Assembly (NCBI GenBank): GCA_041319085.1
Contig: CP101033.1
Span: 894,501 to 958,500, forward strand
Length of the DNA stretch: 64,000 nucleotides
Source: Aeromonas veronii
GTDB lineage: Bacteria > Pseudomonadota > Gammaproteobacteria > Enterobacterales > Aeromonadaceae
Direction: 5' to 3'
Shown: positions 29,052 through 38,865 of the stretch, in pieces
How positions within the stretch are numbered: position 1 is the stretch's first letter
How the letters are laid out: each line of letters starts with the position of its first letter
Translations under genes and position numbers: made by a program
The notes under the pieces: generated by a model
What the model was told of the DNA's origin: nothing
The model's input: the letters and a program-made list of their open reading frames with translations, nothing else
Databases searched by the model: none

Positions 29052-29765
29052 ATGAGCTACCACATTCTGGTTGTTGAAGATGATGCGGTTACCCGCGAGA
29101 AGCTGACCGGCTATTTCGAGCGGGAGGGCTATCGGGTGACGGCGGTCGAAAACGGCCAGGAGATGCGCGCCGTGCTGGCGGAGCAGAGGGTCGATCTGGT
29201 GATGCTGGATATCAACCTGCCGGGGGAAGATGGTCTGCTGCTGACCCGTGAACTGCGGGCGCGCAGCACGGTGGGGATCATTCTGGTCACCGGCCGCAGC
29301 GATGCGGTGGACCGGATTGTCGGCCTCGAGATGGGGGCCGATGACTATGTCACCAAGCCGTTCGAGCTCAGGGAACTGCTGGTGCGGGTCAAGAATCTGC
29401 TGTGGCGGATCTCGCTGGCGGCCGCCGCGCCGAGCGAGCCTGCGGTGGCTGACGATGCGGTGCGCTTTGGCCCCTGGCGTTTTGATATTCCCCGCCGCCA
29501 GCTCAGCAAGGACGGAGTGCCGGTGCGTCTGACCAAGGCCGAATATGAAGTGCTGGTGGCCTTTGTCGCCCATGCCGGGCGGGTGCTCAGTCGGGAGCGG
29601 ATCCTGACCCTTATCAGCCATCGCGGCGATGGCCCGAGCGATCGCACCATCGATGTGTTGATCCGGCGGCTGCGCGGCAAGATGGAAGCGGATCCTCGGG
29701 ATCCCCAGCTGTTTGTCACCGTCCATGGTGAAGGCTATCTGTTTGCTGGCGAGATAGCCTTCTGA
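29052..29765 (+). CDS. torR: TMAO-responsive response regulator TorR
   Basis: The 237-residue OmpR/PhoB-type regulator has a receiver domain (about 1-118) with the phospho-acceptor Asp53 in Met-Leu-Asp-Ile-Asn-Leu-Pro, and a winged-helix DNA-binding domain (about 135-235). It is divergent from torCAD, as in E. coli. ATG 29052 begins the conserved Met-Ser-Tyr-His-Ile-Leu-Val-Val-Glu-Asp. Confidence 0.94.
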   Translation: MSYHILVVEDDAVTREKLTGYFEREGYRVTAVENGQEMRAVLAEQRVDLVMLDINLPGEDGLLLTRELRARSTVGIILVTGRSDAVDRIVGLEMGADDYVTKPFELRELLVRVKNLLWRISLAAAAPSEPAVADDAVRFGPWRFDIPRRQLSKDGVPVRLTKAEYEVLVAFVAHAGRVLSRERILTLISHRGDGPSDRTIDVLIRRLRGKMEADPRDPQLFVTVHGEGYLFAGEIAF

Positions 29766-29801
29766 CTGCGGCGTAGTGGTCTTGGCCTGTTTGACCGGGT
29801 A

Positions 29802-30206
29802 TCAGACCGGCGGGCGGGTATCAAATTGCGGGCAGTCGTCGCCAATCTGGTGCCAGGGCGCCTTGGAGCCGACGAAGATGTGAAATGCGGGCCGCTGGCT
29901 CGGCACATCGTCCAGTACCCCGAGGCGCAGGTTGATCTTGCCGCTGCTGCTCTTCTGGCTGAACAGGCTGGAGCCGCAGTGACGACAGAAAGCCAGGGTG
30001 GTCTCTGCCGATTTCTGGTAGCGGCTGATGGCATCAATGCCCTTTACGATGGTGACCTTGTTGCCATCCAGTCCGCCGACAGAGGCGTAATCTCCCCCTG
30101 AAAACTTGCGGCATTCGCTGCAGTGGCAGTTACCCATATAGTCGAATTGATCCGGCAGGGTCAGGGCAACGGCGCCGCACAGGCAGCTGGCATGTAACTC
30201 TTTCAT
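29802..30206 (-). CDS. GFA/CENP-V family zinc protein
   Basis: A 134-residue protein of the glutathione-dependent formaldehyde-activating (GFA) fold. Zinc-binding cysteines are in place: Ser-Cys-Leu-Cys-Gly near residues 7-11, Cys-His-Cys-Ser-Glu-Cys near 27-32 and Cys-Arg-His-Cys-Gly-Ser near 74-79. Most members have no proven function. It sits between torR and torT, 37 bases after the torT stop on the same strand, so it may be cotranscribed with torT. TMAO metabolism can yield formaldehyde in some organisms, but no enzyme releasing it is encoded here, so a metabolic link is speculative. Confidence 0.9.
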   Translation of the reverse strand: MKELHASCLCGAVALTLPDQFDYMGNCHCSECRKFSGGDYASVGGLDGNKVTIVKGIDAISRYQKSAETTLAFCRHCGSSLFSQKSSSGKINLRLGVLDDVPSQRPAFHIFVGSKAPWHQIGDDCPQFDTRPPV

Positions 30207-30243
30207 CTCTTCTCCTTGAGTGTGTTAATCGGATTTGGAACGG

Positions 30244-31290
30244 CTATTCGACCCGATAGACGGGACGAAAAGCGCCATCCGAGAGGGAATCGGCGGGGTC
30301 TGCCAGCGGTGCAGACAGCGTCAGAATGGGTGGCCCCATCACCCGCGGGCACTGCTCGGCACTGGCATCAGGGTGTTGCAGCAGGCAGACCGCCTGAGCG
30401 ACCGCAAGGCGCCCCTGCAGCCGCATCTGATCGCTGTTGGCGGCCAGGACCTTGCCTCGGCGCAGGCCACGCTGTACCCCGTGGCTGAAGTAGGTGCTCA
30501 GCACCTGGGGCCTGTCGAGATGGCGCTGCGCCAGCTCGTTGACCGCCACTTCGGCGGCGATGGCCCCCCCCACCAGATAGTCGAGGTCGGGATAGCGGGC
30601 CAGCGTCTGCTGCACTAGCGTGCGCTGGATTTCCCGGCTGTTGTCGCCGCGCTCGGTGGTGACCAGCTTGATGGCGCTTCCCTTGATGGCATCGGCAAAG
30701 CCCGGCTCGACGAAGTTGTTGCCGCCACTTGCCTGCGGGCCGGGGAAGAGGGCGACCGAGACCGGCTTGCTGCCGGCGGGGTGGCGCTGCGCCAGCCAGT
30801 GGCCGATTTGCCAGCCCATCTGGTACCAGGAGACCCCCACCTTGGCCTGCACCAGACCGCTGGGTAGATCGTTGACCAGCCCAAAGACCGGCAGCGGCGT
30901 GGCCTTGATGGCCTCGCGCAAGCCCAGATAGCTCACCGCGCCGAGCAAGATGGCGTCGCTCCCTTCCTGCACGCAACGCTGCAACTGCTGGCGCTGCTCG
31001 GCGAGGGCGCCATAGCCCCCCGCTTCGTGGATCTGCAACTTGACTCCCAGCCGCTTCGCCTCGTCCACCATGCCCTGATTGACCGAGAGCCAGTAGGCGT
31101 CGCGCAGATGGGGGTAGAGGGCACAGAGGGTCAGCGGTTGGGTTGCGGCAGCGGGTTCCGGCCACTGCTGGCGCACCGGCTGGCCGCTGAATTCGCCGCC
31201 GGGCCAGATATCGACTGCAAAGGCGAGGGCGGCGCGAGGCAGCGTGAGCAACCACATGAGCAACAACGGGGAGAGATAGACGCTTCGCAT
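30244..31290 (-). CDS. torT: Periplasmic TMAO-sensing protein TorT
   Basis: The 348-residue protein matches TorT (342), a type I periplasmic binding-protein fold related to sugar-binding proteins. A signal peptide spans about residues 1-22. TorT binds TMAO and presents it to TorS. ATG 31290 was chosen because the hydrophobic signal sequence starts there; the gene is divergent from torS by 70 bases. Confidence 0.92.
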   Translation of the reverse strand: MRSVYLSPLLLMWLLTLPRAALAFAVDIWPGGEFSGQPVRQQWPEPAAATQPLTLCALYPHLRDAYWLSVNQGMVDEAKRLGVKLQIHEAGGYGALAEQRQQLQRCVQEGSDAILLGAVSYLGLREAIKATPLPVFGLVNDLPSGLVQAKVGVSWYQMGWQIGHWLAQRHPAGSKPVSVALFPGPQASGGNNFVEPGFADAIKGSAIKLVTTERGDNSREIQRTLVQQTLARYPDLDYLVGGAIAAEVAVNELAQRHLDRPQVLSTYFSHGVQRGLRRGKVLAANSDQMRLQGRLAVAQAVCLLQHPDASAEQCPRVMGPPILTLSAPLADPADSLSDGAFRPVYRVE

Positions 31291-31360
31291 GGCCAGGGGT
31301 TTTGTTAAAGTGTTGGGCCATATTATCCGGTCAAAGCCGACCACAACCAAGGGACTTCCC

Positions 31361-34183
31361 GTGAGAATCTTTTCTGGCCTGGGTGGCAAGTTGCTGCTGG
31401 CCTTCTCCCTGATGGCGTTGCTGACCCTCAGTGCCTCCCTGCTGGGCTGGGTGGGGCTTAGTCATCTGCGCCAGCTGGAGCAAGGAGTGCAGCAGACTCT
31501 GGTCGATCAGGAGCTGGCCCGCACGCTCTCTCGCCTCAGCGGCGAGATCCAGAGCGCGTCGCGGCTGCTGGCCACCGCAACCAGCGAGCAGGAGCGGGAG
31601 CATCAGGGACGCCTGCTCACCCTGCAGGGGCAACAGCTTCAACAGGTGCTGGCGCAACTCGGCCGTGGGCAGGGTTCAACAAGCCTCGATCAGCTCAGCC
31701 AGAGCATTATCGGCAATCTGGGTCAGCAGGGTTGGCTGGTGGGAGAGCGACTGACCCTGATGGTGCAGGGTGAAGCGCGGCGGGCCCGTCTGGTGGCGGC
31801 AGCTGGGCAGATTGCCGAGCTGGCGCGCAGCCAGATGGAGAACGCCGAAACCGTGATGGTGGCGGGATTGGGTTCCCTCTACCAACAGCAAGGCACGCAA
31901 GCGGCCCGGACGCTGGATCGCTTGCTGGAGCAGGATCTCGACTGGCTGGAGCAGATGACCGAGTTGCGTCATCGCACTTTGATGCAGCAGCAGCGCATTG
32001 AGGAGATGTGGCGCAGCGAACGGCAGGAACAGTTGCAAACGCTATTGCAAGAGGGGCAGCGGGAGCTGGCCATCTTGCAACTGCGGGCCGGGGCGGTGAC
32101 CGATCCGGCCCGCCGGCAGGCGGTGGAGCTGGCGCTGACCGTGCTGGCGCAGAGTGACAAGCTGGTGCAACTGCGCAGCGACTGGCTCGGCAAGGGAGAG
32201 GCGCTGCGGTTGCTGGCTAATGCCAACGAAGCCCTGATGAGCAGCCTCAACCAGCAGGTCGGTGAGCTGGTCAGCCGTGCCCGCGATTCGCTGGGGCAGA
32301 GCCAGCAGGCGCTAAGCCAGCGTCTCAGGCTGCTGGAGCAGGCGTTGATGGGTATTGGCCTGCTCACGCTGGTACTGCTGATGCTGCTGATGTGGCGCAT
32401 GGTCTACGGCCGGATCGTCTGGCCGCTGCAACGGGCGGTGGCGGGGATGAGCCGGTTGGCTCGCGGGGATCTGACCCCCCTTGAGCCGATCGCCAGTGCC
32501 GGGCGCGATGAGCTGGCGGAGCTGGGCCGGGCCCTGCAGGTGTTTCGTGACAATGCAGTGGAGCTGGGCCGCTATCAGCGCGAGTTGGAGTCGCGGGTCG
32601 AGGAGCGCACCGGCCAGCTCAGCCACGCCAACGAGCGGCTCAATGAGGAGGTGGAGAAGCAGCGGCAGGCTCGCGCCGAGGCGGAGCAGGCCAACCGGGC
32701 CAAGTCGGTGTTTCTCGCCACCATGAGCCACGAGATCCGCACCCCCATGAACGGCATTCTGGGCGGTCTGACACTGCTGGAAGATACCCACCTCAGCGAG
32801 ACCCAGCAGCGCTATCTGGCCGCCATCGAGCACAGTGGCGAATCCCTGCTGGAGATCCTCAACGACATTCTCGACTACTCCAAGATAGAGGCGGGCCATG
32901 TGGAGGCGCGCCGCGAGCCCTTCCCCCTGTTCCAGCTGGTGGATGAGCTCAGCGCGTTGTTTCGGCCAAAGGCGGCGGCTAAGGGGGTCACCCTGGCGCT
33001 GGAATATGCGCCCGGGCTGGCGTCTGTGGTCGAGGGGGATCTGGGCAAACTGCGCCAGGTGCTCGGCAACTTGCTCGGCAATGCGGTCAAGTTTACCGCC
33101 CGTGGCCAGATTACCCTGACGGTAGCGCCCCTTGTCTGTCAGGGCCCTTGCGCCGAGCCCTGCATCCGCTTCGTAGTGCGCGATACCGGCCCCGGCATTC
33201 CGGCCGATGAGCAGGAGGCTGTGTTCGAGGCGTTTCGCCAGCGCCAGCGCGACATAGGCCATCAGGGCGGCACCGGGCTGGGACTGGCGATCAGCCGCAA
33301 ATTGGTGGCCGCCATGGGGGGCGAGCTGATCCTTGCCAGCGAACCGGGCAAGGGGTGTGAATTCAGCTTCAGCCTGCCCTTGCAAAGCTCAAGCGCCCAA
33401 CTGCCCGCCGAGGCGCAACCGCTGCACCTTGGCCAGTCCCGCGACATCCTGTTGGTGGAGGATAACGAGATCAACCGCTTGGTAGCGCATGGCATGCTGA
33501 CCCGCCTCGGCCATCGCGTGACTCTGGCGGAGGATGGTCGCAGTGCGCTGGCGCTGGTGACCGAGCGCCTCTTCGAGCTGGCGTTGCTCGATATCAATCT
33601 GCCCGATATGGACGGCATTACCCTGCGCGAGGATCTGGCTGCCATCAGTGAAGAGGTGCATGAGCGGCCGCTGCCCGCCATCGCCATCTCGGCCCAGATG
33701 TATCCGGAGGATATCCGCCACTGCCTCGCCGCCGGTTTCGTCGATTTTGTTGGCAAGCCGGTGCGGTTGGCGGTGTTGGCCAATGCCATTGAAGGGCTGT
33801 TTCGGCAGGATGGGGCCTCTATCGAGCCGCCTGTGCAGTTATCTGCCGCGCCCTCAACTAACCAGCCAGAGTGGGCCAATCCGGTGCTTGATGCCGATCT
33901 GCCCCTGCTCGGCATGGCGCGGATCCGCCAGCTGGTCACGCTGTTTGAGTCGCAAGGGCGGGTGTTGGTGGACGAGTTGGCTCAGGGGGAGGGGAGTGAG
34001 CAGCGGCAGCTGGCGCACAAGCTAAAGGGGAGTGCGCTGGCGCTGGGGTTGACCGGGTTTGCCAGCCACTGTGCGGCCCTAGAGGCGGGAGGTGGTGAGC
34101 CTGGGGCAATCGGGGTGCAATTTGACGCGGCGGTGAGCGGGTTGCAGCTCTGGCTGGCGGCCAACAGGGATGCGCAGCCCTGA
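31361..34183 (+). CDS. torS: Hybrid histidine kinase TorS
   Basis: The 940-residue protein matches TorS (914). It has a first membrane helix (about 10-32), a helical periplasmic sensor (about 33-325), a second membrane helix (about 328-350), HAMP, a HisKA domain with His457 in Met-Ser-His-Glu-Ile-Arg-Thr-Pro, an ATPase domain (N box near 573, Gly-Thr-Gly-Leu-Gly-Leu near 637), a receiver domain with Asp744 and a C-terminal HPt domain with His886. It phosphorylates TorR when TorT-TMAO is sensed. GTG 31361 with AAGGGA upstream gives the normal N-terminus; ATG 31289 would overlap the torT start and add 24 non-conserved residues. Confidence 0.94.
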   Translation: MRIFSGLGGKLLLAFSLMALLTLSASLLGWVGLSHLRQLEQGVQQTLVDQELARTLSRLSGEIQSASRLLATATSEQEREHQGRLLTLQGQQLQQVLAQLGRGQGSTSLDQLSQSIIGNLGQQGWLVGERLTLMVQGEARRARLVAAAGQIAELARSQMENAETVMVAGLGSLYQQQGTQAARTLDRLLEQDLDWLEQMTELRHRTLMQQQRIEEMWRSERQEQLQTLLQEGQRELAILQLRAGAVTDPARRQAVELALTVLAQSDKLVQLRSDWLGKGEALRLLANANEALMSSLNQQVGELVSRARDSLGQSQQALSQRLRLLEQALMGIGLLTLVLLMLLMWRMVYGRIVWPLQRAVAGMSRLARGDLTPLEPIASAGRDELAELGRALQVFRDNAVELGRYQRELESRVEERTGQLSHANERLNEEVEKQRQARAEAEQANRAKSVFLATMSHEIRTPMNGILGGLTLLEDTHLSETQQRYLAAIEHSGESLLEILNDILDYSKIEAGHVEARREPFPLFQLVDELSALFRPKAAAKGVTLALEYAPGLASVVEGDLGKLRQVLGNLLGNAVKFTARGQITLTVAPLVCQGPCAEPCIRFVVRDTGPGIPADEQEAVFEAFRQRQRDIGHQGGTGLGLAISRKLVAAMGGELILASEPGKGCEFSFSLPLQSSSAQLPAEAQPLHLGQSRDILLVEDNEINRLVAHGMLTRLGHRVTLAEDGRSALALVTERLFELALLDINLPDMDGITLREDLAAISEEVHERPLPAIAISAQMYPEDIRHCLAAGFVDFVGKPVRLAVLANAIEGLFRQDGASIEPPVQLSAAPSTNQPEWANPVLDADLPLLGMARIRQLVTLFESQGRVLVDELAQGEGSEQRQLAHKLKGSALALGLTGFASHCAALEAGGGEPGAIGVQFDAAVSGLQLWLAANRDAQP

Positions 34184-34234
34184 TCCCTGTTGGCGATGCA
34201 CAACGTTCAGAGGGGGTGGCCAGCCCCTGCGCCG

Positions 34235-34519
34235 TTATTCGATCTCGCGAAACAGCACCTGCTTGCACTTGGCGCAGACCCATTCCCGGCGAAAATCGGT
34301 CAGGTGCACCATGCCCACCTCCAGCAACTCGTGATGGCCGCAGTGGTGGCAGAAGATGATGTCGCCATCGACTGATTCAGGGTGGGCCGCCAGATATTCG
34401 GCTTTGGTGGGGAGCTGATCCCACGAGGTGGTGGAAACATGTTTGCGCTGGCTGGTGTAGTAGACCCAGTAGAACAGAAAAAAGACAGCCAGGATCACGA
34501 ATGTCAGCAGATGGTCCAT
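34235..34519 (-). CDS. Membrane-anchored zinc-ribbon protein of unknown function
   Basis: A 94-residue protein with one N-terminal hydrophobic helix (about residues 4-21) and a cytoplasmic-looking zinc ribbon formed by Cys-His-His-Cys-Gly-His-His (about 57-63) and Cys-Ala-Lys-Cys (about 82-85). I do not recognise a named family. GGAGG lies upstream of ATG 34519. It faces away from glyA and is convergent with torS. Confidence 0.8.
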   Translation of the reverse strand: MDHLLTFVILAVFFLFYWVYYTSQRKHVSTTSWDQLPTKAEYLAAHPESVDGDIIFCHHCGHHELLEVGMVHLTDFRREWVCAKCKQVLFREIE

Positions 34520-34844
34520 CTTGAACTCCTCCGGTTAGGTGCAGCCCCTCGGATGCATGGCTGCAATCAGCTCCATCATCATTAAATTTGTTTCGAATGA
34601 ATATGTTACAGGATGGATCACGATGGCGTTGTGATCCCCTTCGGGTTTTACCCGCCCAACCGCGGGATGAAAAATGTGTCGTTTGGCGAAGGGGCCAGGG
34701 TATTGAACGGGGAGGGAATCTTGCTTTTTACAACATAAATTCAACATTTTTTTAGGTGGTTGGACTGTCTCTTTGATCCAGCTCACGTTACAATGCCCGG
34801 GCCCACTTCACCTAACGCGCAAACGATTTTCAGGAGAGAAACGG
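34520..34844. other. Divergent regulatory region upstream of glyA
   Basis: No gene is visible in these 325 bases. It holds an inverted repeat GATCAC-N9-GTGATC near 34616-34637, an AT-rich tract at 34730-34755 and, at 34789-34794, a TACAAT that could be a -10 element without a well-spaced -35. A PurR-like operator lies close to the glyA ribosome binding site. Confidence 0.5.
34818..34831 (+). promoter_or_regulatory. PurR-like operator at glyA
   Basis: CGCAAACGATTTTC matches 13 of 14 bases of the PurR consensus core CGCAAACGTTTTC(G/A) type and closely resembles the PurR site of E. coli glyA. It sits 14 bases before the start codon and abuts the ribosome binding site, so binding would block transcript elongation or initiation. 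Confidence 0.6.
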
Positions 34845-36098
34845 ATGTTGAAACGTGACATGACCATCGCCAATTATGATCCGCAATTGTGGCAGGCCAT
34901 CACAGACGAAACCCGTCGTCAGGAAGAGCATATCGAGCTGATTGCGTCTGAGAACTACACCAGCCCCCGTGTCATGGAAGCCCAGGGCTCCCAGCTGACC
35001 AACAAGTACGCCGAAGGTTACCCCTCCAAGCGTTACTACGGTGGTTGCGAGTATGTGGATGTGGTCGAAACCCTGGCCATCGAGCGCGCCAAAGAGCTGT
35101 TCGGTGCCACTTACGCCAACGTGCAGCCGCACTCCGGCTCCCAGGCCAACAGCGCCGTTTACATGGCGCTGCTGCAACCGGGCGACACCGTACTGGGCAT
35201 GAACCTGGCCCACGGCGGTCACCTGACCCACGGCTCTCCGGTCAACTTCTCCGGCAAGCTCTACAACATCATTCCTTACGGTATCGATGAGTCCGGCAAG
35301 ATTGACTACGACGAGATGGAGCGTCTGGCCATTGAGCACAAGCCGAAGATGATGATCGGTGGCTTCTCCGCCTACTCCGGTATCGTTGACTGGGCTCGCA
35401 TGCGCGAAATCGCCGACAAGATCGGTGCCTACCTGTTCGTCGACATGGCCCACGTGGCTGGCCTGATTGCCGCTGGCGTCTACCCGAACCCGGTGCCCCA
35501 CGCTCACGTGGTCACCTCCACCACCCACAAGACCCTGGCCGGTCCGCGCGGTGGTCTGATCCTCTCCGCCGCTGACGACGAGGAGCTCTACAAGAAGCTC
35601 AACTCCGCCGTCTTCCCGGGTGGTCAGGGTGGCCCGTTGATGCACGTCATCGCCGGCAAAGCCGTTGCCTTCAAAGAGGCGCTGGAGCCCGAGTTCAAGA
35701 CCTATCAGGCTCAGGTCGTGAAAAACGCCAAGGCGATGGCTGCGACCTTTATCGAGCGCGGTTACAAGATCGTCTCCGGCGGTACCGACAACCACCTGAT
35801 GCTGGTTGACCTGATCGGCCGCGAGCTGACCGGTAAGGATGCTGACGCTGCGCTGGGCAAAGCCAACATCACCGTCAACAAGAACTCCGTGCCTAACGAC
35901 CCGCGCTCCCCGTTCGTCACTTCCGGTGTGCGGATCGGTACCCCGGCCATCACCCGCCGCGGTTTCAAGGAAGCCGAGTCCATCGAGCTGACCCACTGGA
36001 TCTGCGACGTACTGGACAACCACGACAACGATGCCGTGCTGGCCACCGTGCGCGAGAAGGTGCTGGATATCTGCCGCCGTCTCCCGGTCTATGGCTGA
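34845..36098 (+). CDS. glyA: Serine hydroxymethyltransferase
   Basis: The 417-residue protein has exactly the E. coli GlyA length. The pyridoxal-phosphate lysine is in Thr-Thr-Thr-His-Lys-Thr-Leu (written Ser-Thr-Thr-His-Lys-Thr here, near residue 230). It converts serine to glycine and supplies one-carbon units as methylenetetrahydrofolate. ATG 34845 matches the conserved Met-Leu-Lys-Arg and has GGAGAGAAACGG upstream. Its codon use is strongly biased to C-ending codons, as in highly expressed genes. Confidence 0.98.
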   Translation: MLKRDMTIANYDPQLWQAITDETRRQEEHIELIASENYTSPRVMEAQGSQLTNKYAEGYPSKRYYGGCEYVDVVETLAIERAKELFGATYANVQPHSGSQANSAVYMALLQPGDTVLGMNLAHGGHLTHGSPVNFSGKLYNIIPYGIDESGKIDYDEMERLAIEHKPKMMIGGFSAYSGIVDWARMREIADKIGAYLFVDMAHVAGLIAAGVYPNPVPHAHVVTSTTHKTLAGPRGGLILSAADDEELYKKLNSAVFPGGQGGPLMHVIAGKAVAFKEALEPEFKTYQAQVVKNAKAMAATFIERGYKIVSGGTDNHLMLVDLIGRELTGKDADAALGKANITVNKNSVPNDPRSPFVTSGVRIGTPAITRRGFKEAESIELTHWICDVLDNHDNDAVLATVREKVLDICRRLPVYG

Positions 36099-36124
36099 TA
36101 AGCCAGACCGTTCGGTTTGAGACC

Positions 36125-36153
36125 AATGCCACCTGCGGGTGGCATTGTTTTTT
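36125..36153 (+). terminator. glyA terminator
   Basis: AATGCCACC pairs perfectly with GGTGGCATT around TGCG and is followed by GTTTTTT, 26 bases after the glyA stop. Confidence 0.93.
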
Positions 36154-36248
36154 CAGGCTTTTACCGGTTTTGGATGGCCATGCTACACTGGCCGACCTAG
36201 ATCCTGGCCCGCCGGGCCGGTCCCTGTTCCATTAACGCCGGAGGTCCG

Positions 36249-36698
36249 ATGCATTGCCCATTCTGTAGTGCGGTTGATACCAAGGTGATCGATTCCCGTC
36301 TGGTGGCAGAAGGCCATCAGGTGCGCCGCCGTCGTGAGTGTCTGCTCTGTCACGAGCGTTTTACCACCTTCGAGATGGCCGAGCTGGTGATGCCCCGCGT
36401 CATCAAGTCAAATGGCTCGCGCGAGCCGTTCAACGAAGATAAGCTGCGCGCCGGCATCCTGCGGGCGCTGGAGAAGCGGCCGGTGAGCATGGAGGCCATC
36501 GAAAAGGCGGTCAACCATATCAAATCCCGCCTGCGAGCCACCGGTGAGCGCGAAGTCGCCTCCGAGCTGGTGGGCAATCTGGTGATGGATGAGCTCAAGA
36601 ATCTGGACAAGGTGGCCTATATCCGCTTTGCCTCCGTCTATCGTAGCTTCGAAGATATTCGCGAGTTCGGTGAAGAGATCGCCAAATTGGAGAAATGA
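36249..36698 (+). CDS. nrdR: Transcriptional repressor NrdR
   Basis: The 149-residue protein equals E. coli NrdR in length. It has a zinc ribbon (Cys3, Cys6, Cys31, Cys34) followed by an ATP-cone domain (about 49-139). It represses ribonucleotide reductase genes according to ATP/dATP levels. It heads the nrdR-ribD-ribE-rib cluster, as in many gammaproteobacteria. Its 3' end is repeated in diverged form just downstream. Confidence 0.97.
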   Translation: MHCPFCSAVDTKVIDSRLVAEGHQVRRRRECLLCHERFTTFEMAELVMPRVIKSNGSREPFNEDKLRAGILRALEKRPVSMEAIEKAVNHIKSRLRATGEREVASELVGNLVMDELKNLDKVAYIRFASVYRSFEDIREFGEEIAKLEK

Positions 36699-36715
36699 TG
36701 GTATCGGATGGGCAG

Positions 36716-36800
36716 GCGGATATCCGCTTTGCCCCTCTCTACCTCAGGACACGCAGATATCCGCGAATTTGGTGAAGAGATCGCCAAATTGGAGAAGTAA
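36716..36800 (+). repeat. Diverged duplicate of the nrdR 3' end
   Basis: The last 14 codons of nrdR (Asp-Ile-Arg-Glu-Phe-Gly to the final Lys) recur at 36756-36797, followed by TAA. Four codons differ, all synonymously, and the stop is TAA instead of TGA. A poorer copy of the preceding stretch (GATATCCGCTTTGCC) extends it to about 36718. There is no start codon, so it is not a gene. Confidence 0.85.
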
Positions 36801-36825
36801 ACCGCCATTCTCACCCATGTTGCCG

Positions 36826-36858
36826 CGTCCGATTACGCTGCGCTAATCGAACCTACGA
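36826..36858. repeat. GATTACGCTGCGCTAATC-type dispersed intergenic motif
   Basis: The segment reads CGATTA-CGCTGCGC-TAATCG, an inverted repeat, followed by AACCTACGATA. Sequences of this form (GATTACGC...GCTAATCC plus CCTACG) recur between genes in many proteobacteria as short palindromic elements. It lies 26 bases after the nrdR duplicate. Assignment is from memory, since only one copy is seen in this window. Confidence 0.4.
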
Positions 36859-36897
36859 TACTGCGTAAAGTCGAGATGTGTTGTCAAAGGAGCCCGA

Positions 36898-38007
36898 ATG
36901 TTTAGTCAAGATGATTACCAATGGATGAGTCGGGCCCTCGAACTGGCCCGCCGCGGCCGCTACACCACGGCCCCCAACCCCTGCGTCGGTGCCGTGCTGG
37001 TCAAGGATGGCGTGGTGGTGGGCGAAGGGTGGCATCAGAAGGCGGGCGAGCCCCATGCCGAGGTCTATGCCCTGCGCGCTGCCGGTGACAACGCCCGTGG
37101 CGCCACCGCCTATGTGACCCTCGAACCCTGCTCCCACCACGGTCGTACTCCCCCCTGCGCCGAAGCGCTGATTAAAGCCGGTGTGGCCCGGGTAGTGGCG
37201 GCCATGGTTGATCCCAATCCCCAGGTGGGCGGGCGTGGCCTGCGGATGCTCTCCGAAGCGGGTATCAAGACCGATTTTGGCCTGCTGGCGAGCGAAGCCG
37301 AAGCGCTCAATCCGGGCTTTTTCAAGCGGATGCGTACCGCCTTCCCGCGGGTGACCGTCAAGCTGGGGGCCAGTCTCGATGGCCGCACCGCCATGGCGAG
37401 CGGCGAGAGCCAGTGGATCACCTCCCCCGATGCGCGTCGTGACGTGCAGCGGCTGCGGGCCAGTCACGATGCGGTGCTCTCCAGCGCCGAAACCGTGCTG
37501 GCCGATGGCGCTTCCCTGACCGTGCGCTGGGACGAGCTGCCCCCCTCGGTCAAGGCGAGTTATCCCAAAGAGACCCTGCGCCAGCCGCTGCGGGTCATTG
37601 TCGATTCGCAAAACCGGCTCACCCCCGATCTGCCGCTGTTCCAGAGCGAGAGCCCAGTGCTGCTCGCTCGCCACAAGGCGTCCGGCGAGTGGCCCGCGTG
37701 GGCGCAGCAGCTGGAGCTGCCGCTGCTGGATGGCAAGCTGGATCTGGTCAGCCTCTTCATGCTGCTGGCCAAACAGAACATCAACTCGGTTCTGGTCGAG
37801 GCGGGCCCGCGGCTGTGCGGCGCCCTGCTGGATAAGGGATTGGTGGATGAGCTGGTGCTCTATCAGGCGCCCAAACTGATGGGGGATGAGGGGCGCGGCC
37901 TGTTCCATCTGCCGGGCCTGACCCGGCTGTTCCAGGCCCCCAAGCTCAACATCAAGGATGTGCGCATGGTCGGCCAGGATATTCGCATTACCGCCAAAAT
38001 AGCCTGA
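36898..38007 (+). CDS. ribD: Bifunctional riboflavin biosynthesis deaminase/reductase
   Basis: The 369-residue protein matches RibD (367 in E. coli). The N-terminal deaminase has zinc and catalytic motifs His-Ala-Glu (about 50-52) and Pro-Cys-Ser-His-His-Gly-Arg-Thr-Pro-Pro-Cys (about 77-87); the C-terminal reductase spans about 150-365. It performs two consecutive steps after GTP cyclohydrolase II. AAAGGAG precedes ATG 36898. Confidence 0.97.
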   Translation: MFSQDDYQWMSRALELARRGRYTTAPNPCVGAVLVKDGVVVGEGWHQKAGEPHAEVYALRAAGDNARGATAYVTLEPCSHHGRTPPCAEALIKAGVARVVAAMVDPNPQVGGRGLRMLSEAGIKTDFGLLASEAEALNPGFFKRMRTAFPRVTVKLGASLDGRTAMASGESQWITSPDARRDVQRLRASHDAVLSSAETVLADGASLTVRWDELPPSVKASYPKETLRQPLRVIVDSQNRLTPDLPLFQSESPVLLARHKASGEWPAWAQQLELPLLDGKLDLVSLFMLLAKQNINSVLVEAGPRLCGALLDKGLVDELVLYQAPKLMGDEGRGLFHLPGLTRLFQAPKLNIKDVRMVGQDIRITAKIA

Positions 38008-38062
38008 TTTATCAATATTTAAGGGGGCATTATCTGCCCCCGTCATCAGCAAGGTGATCTGC

Positions 38063-38716
38063 ATGTTTACCGGAATTATCGAAGCGGTGGGAACCCTGGC
38101 CGAACTGCGCCGTCAGGGCGACGACATGGCCCTCACCGTCCATGCACCAGGCCTGGATTTTAGCGACGTCAAACTGGGCGACTCCATCGCCACCAACGGT
38201 GTCTGCCTCACCGTCGTGGCGCTGGGCGACAAGAGCTATACCGCCGATGTGTCGCTGGAAACCCTCTCCCGTACCGGTTTTGCCGCGGCCAAAGTGGGTG
38301 ATCGGGTCAACCTCGAGAAGGCGCTGATGCCTACCTCCCGCCTCGGCGGCCATCTGGTCTCCGGCCACGTGGACGGGGTAGGTGAAGTGAAAAGCGTCTC
38401 CAGCAGCGGCCGCGCCATCGAGTACTGGATCAAGGCGCCGGGGGAGCTCTCCCGCTACATCGCCGAGAAGGGCTCCATTGCGGTGGATGGCATCAGCCTC
38501 ACCGTCAACGCCGTGCAGGGCGACCTTTTCCGCCTGACGATCGTGCCCCACACCGCGCAGGAGACCACCATCGCCAGCTGGAGGCCGGGTCACAAGGTCA
38601 ACCTGGAGGTGGATCAGATCGCCCGTTATCTGGAGCGGTTGATGATGGGCAAGCCCCAGGAGAGCAGTGCCTCGACCCTGACCATGGAGACGCTGGCCAA
38701 GGCCGGTTTTCTCTAA
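38063..38716 (+). CDS. ribE: Riboflavin synthase alpha chain
   Basis: The 217-residue protein has the duplicated lumazine-binding fold, with each half starting in a Met-Phe-Thr-Gly-Ile-like or Gly-Gly-His-Leu-Val-Ser-Gly-His motif (the latter near 96-103). It dismutates two lumazines into riboflavin. ATG 38063 gives the invariant Met-Phe-Thr-Gly-Ile N-terminus. A GGGGGC hairpin (38023-38041) lies between ribD and this gene. The E. coli name for this enzyme is ribC. Confidence 0.97.
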   Translation: MFTGIIEAVGTLAELRRQGDDMALTVHAPGLDFSDVKLGDSIATNGVCLTVVALGDKSYTADVSLETLSRTGFAAAKVGDRVNLEKALMPTSRLGGHLVSGHVDGVGEVKSVSSSGRAIEYWIKAPGELSRYIAEKGSIAVDGISLTVNAVQGDLFRLTIVPHTAQETTIASWRPGHKVNLEVDQIARYLERLMMGKPQESSASTLTMETLAKAGFL

Positions 38717-38865
38717 TGGTGTGCGCTAAATCCGGCCACCAAAACGATTTTCTGTGATCCCGCTCTGATTGAAATGGGGCCGTTCGCCCCAATCTAGAGC
38801 AATATACACTCGCATTTGCGTTGAGCCTGCTGGCTCGACCCCCAAGCACACTGATGGAGTAGCCC

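Noticed and set aside
34520..34844. Glycine riboswitch in the glyA leader
   Set aside because: No tandem glycine aptamer core is recognisable; a PurR-like operator explains regulation better.
36749..36800. Short second copy of nrdR as a functional gene
   Set aside because: Only about 14 well-kept codons remain, with no start codon or zinc ribbon.
38717..38865. FMN riboswitch upstream of ribBX
   Set aside because: The conserved RFN core sequences are not present; only a GGGGC hairpin near 38773-38796 is seen.
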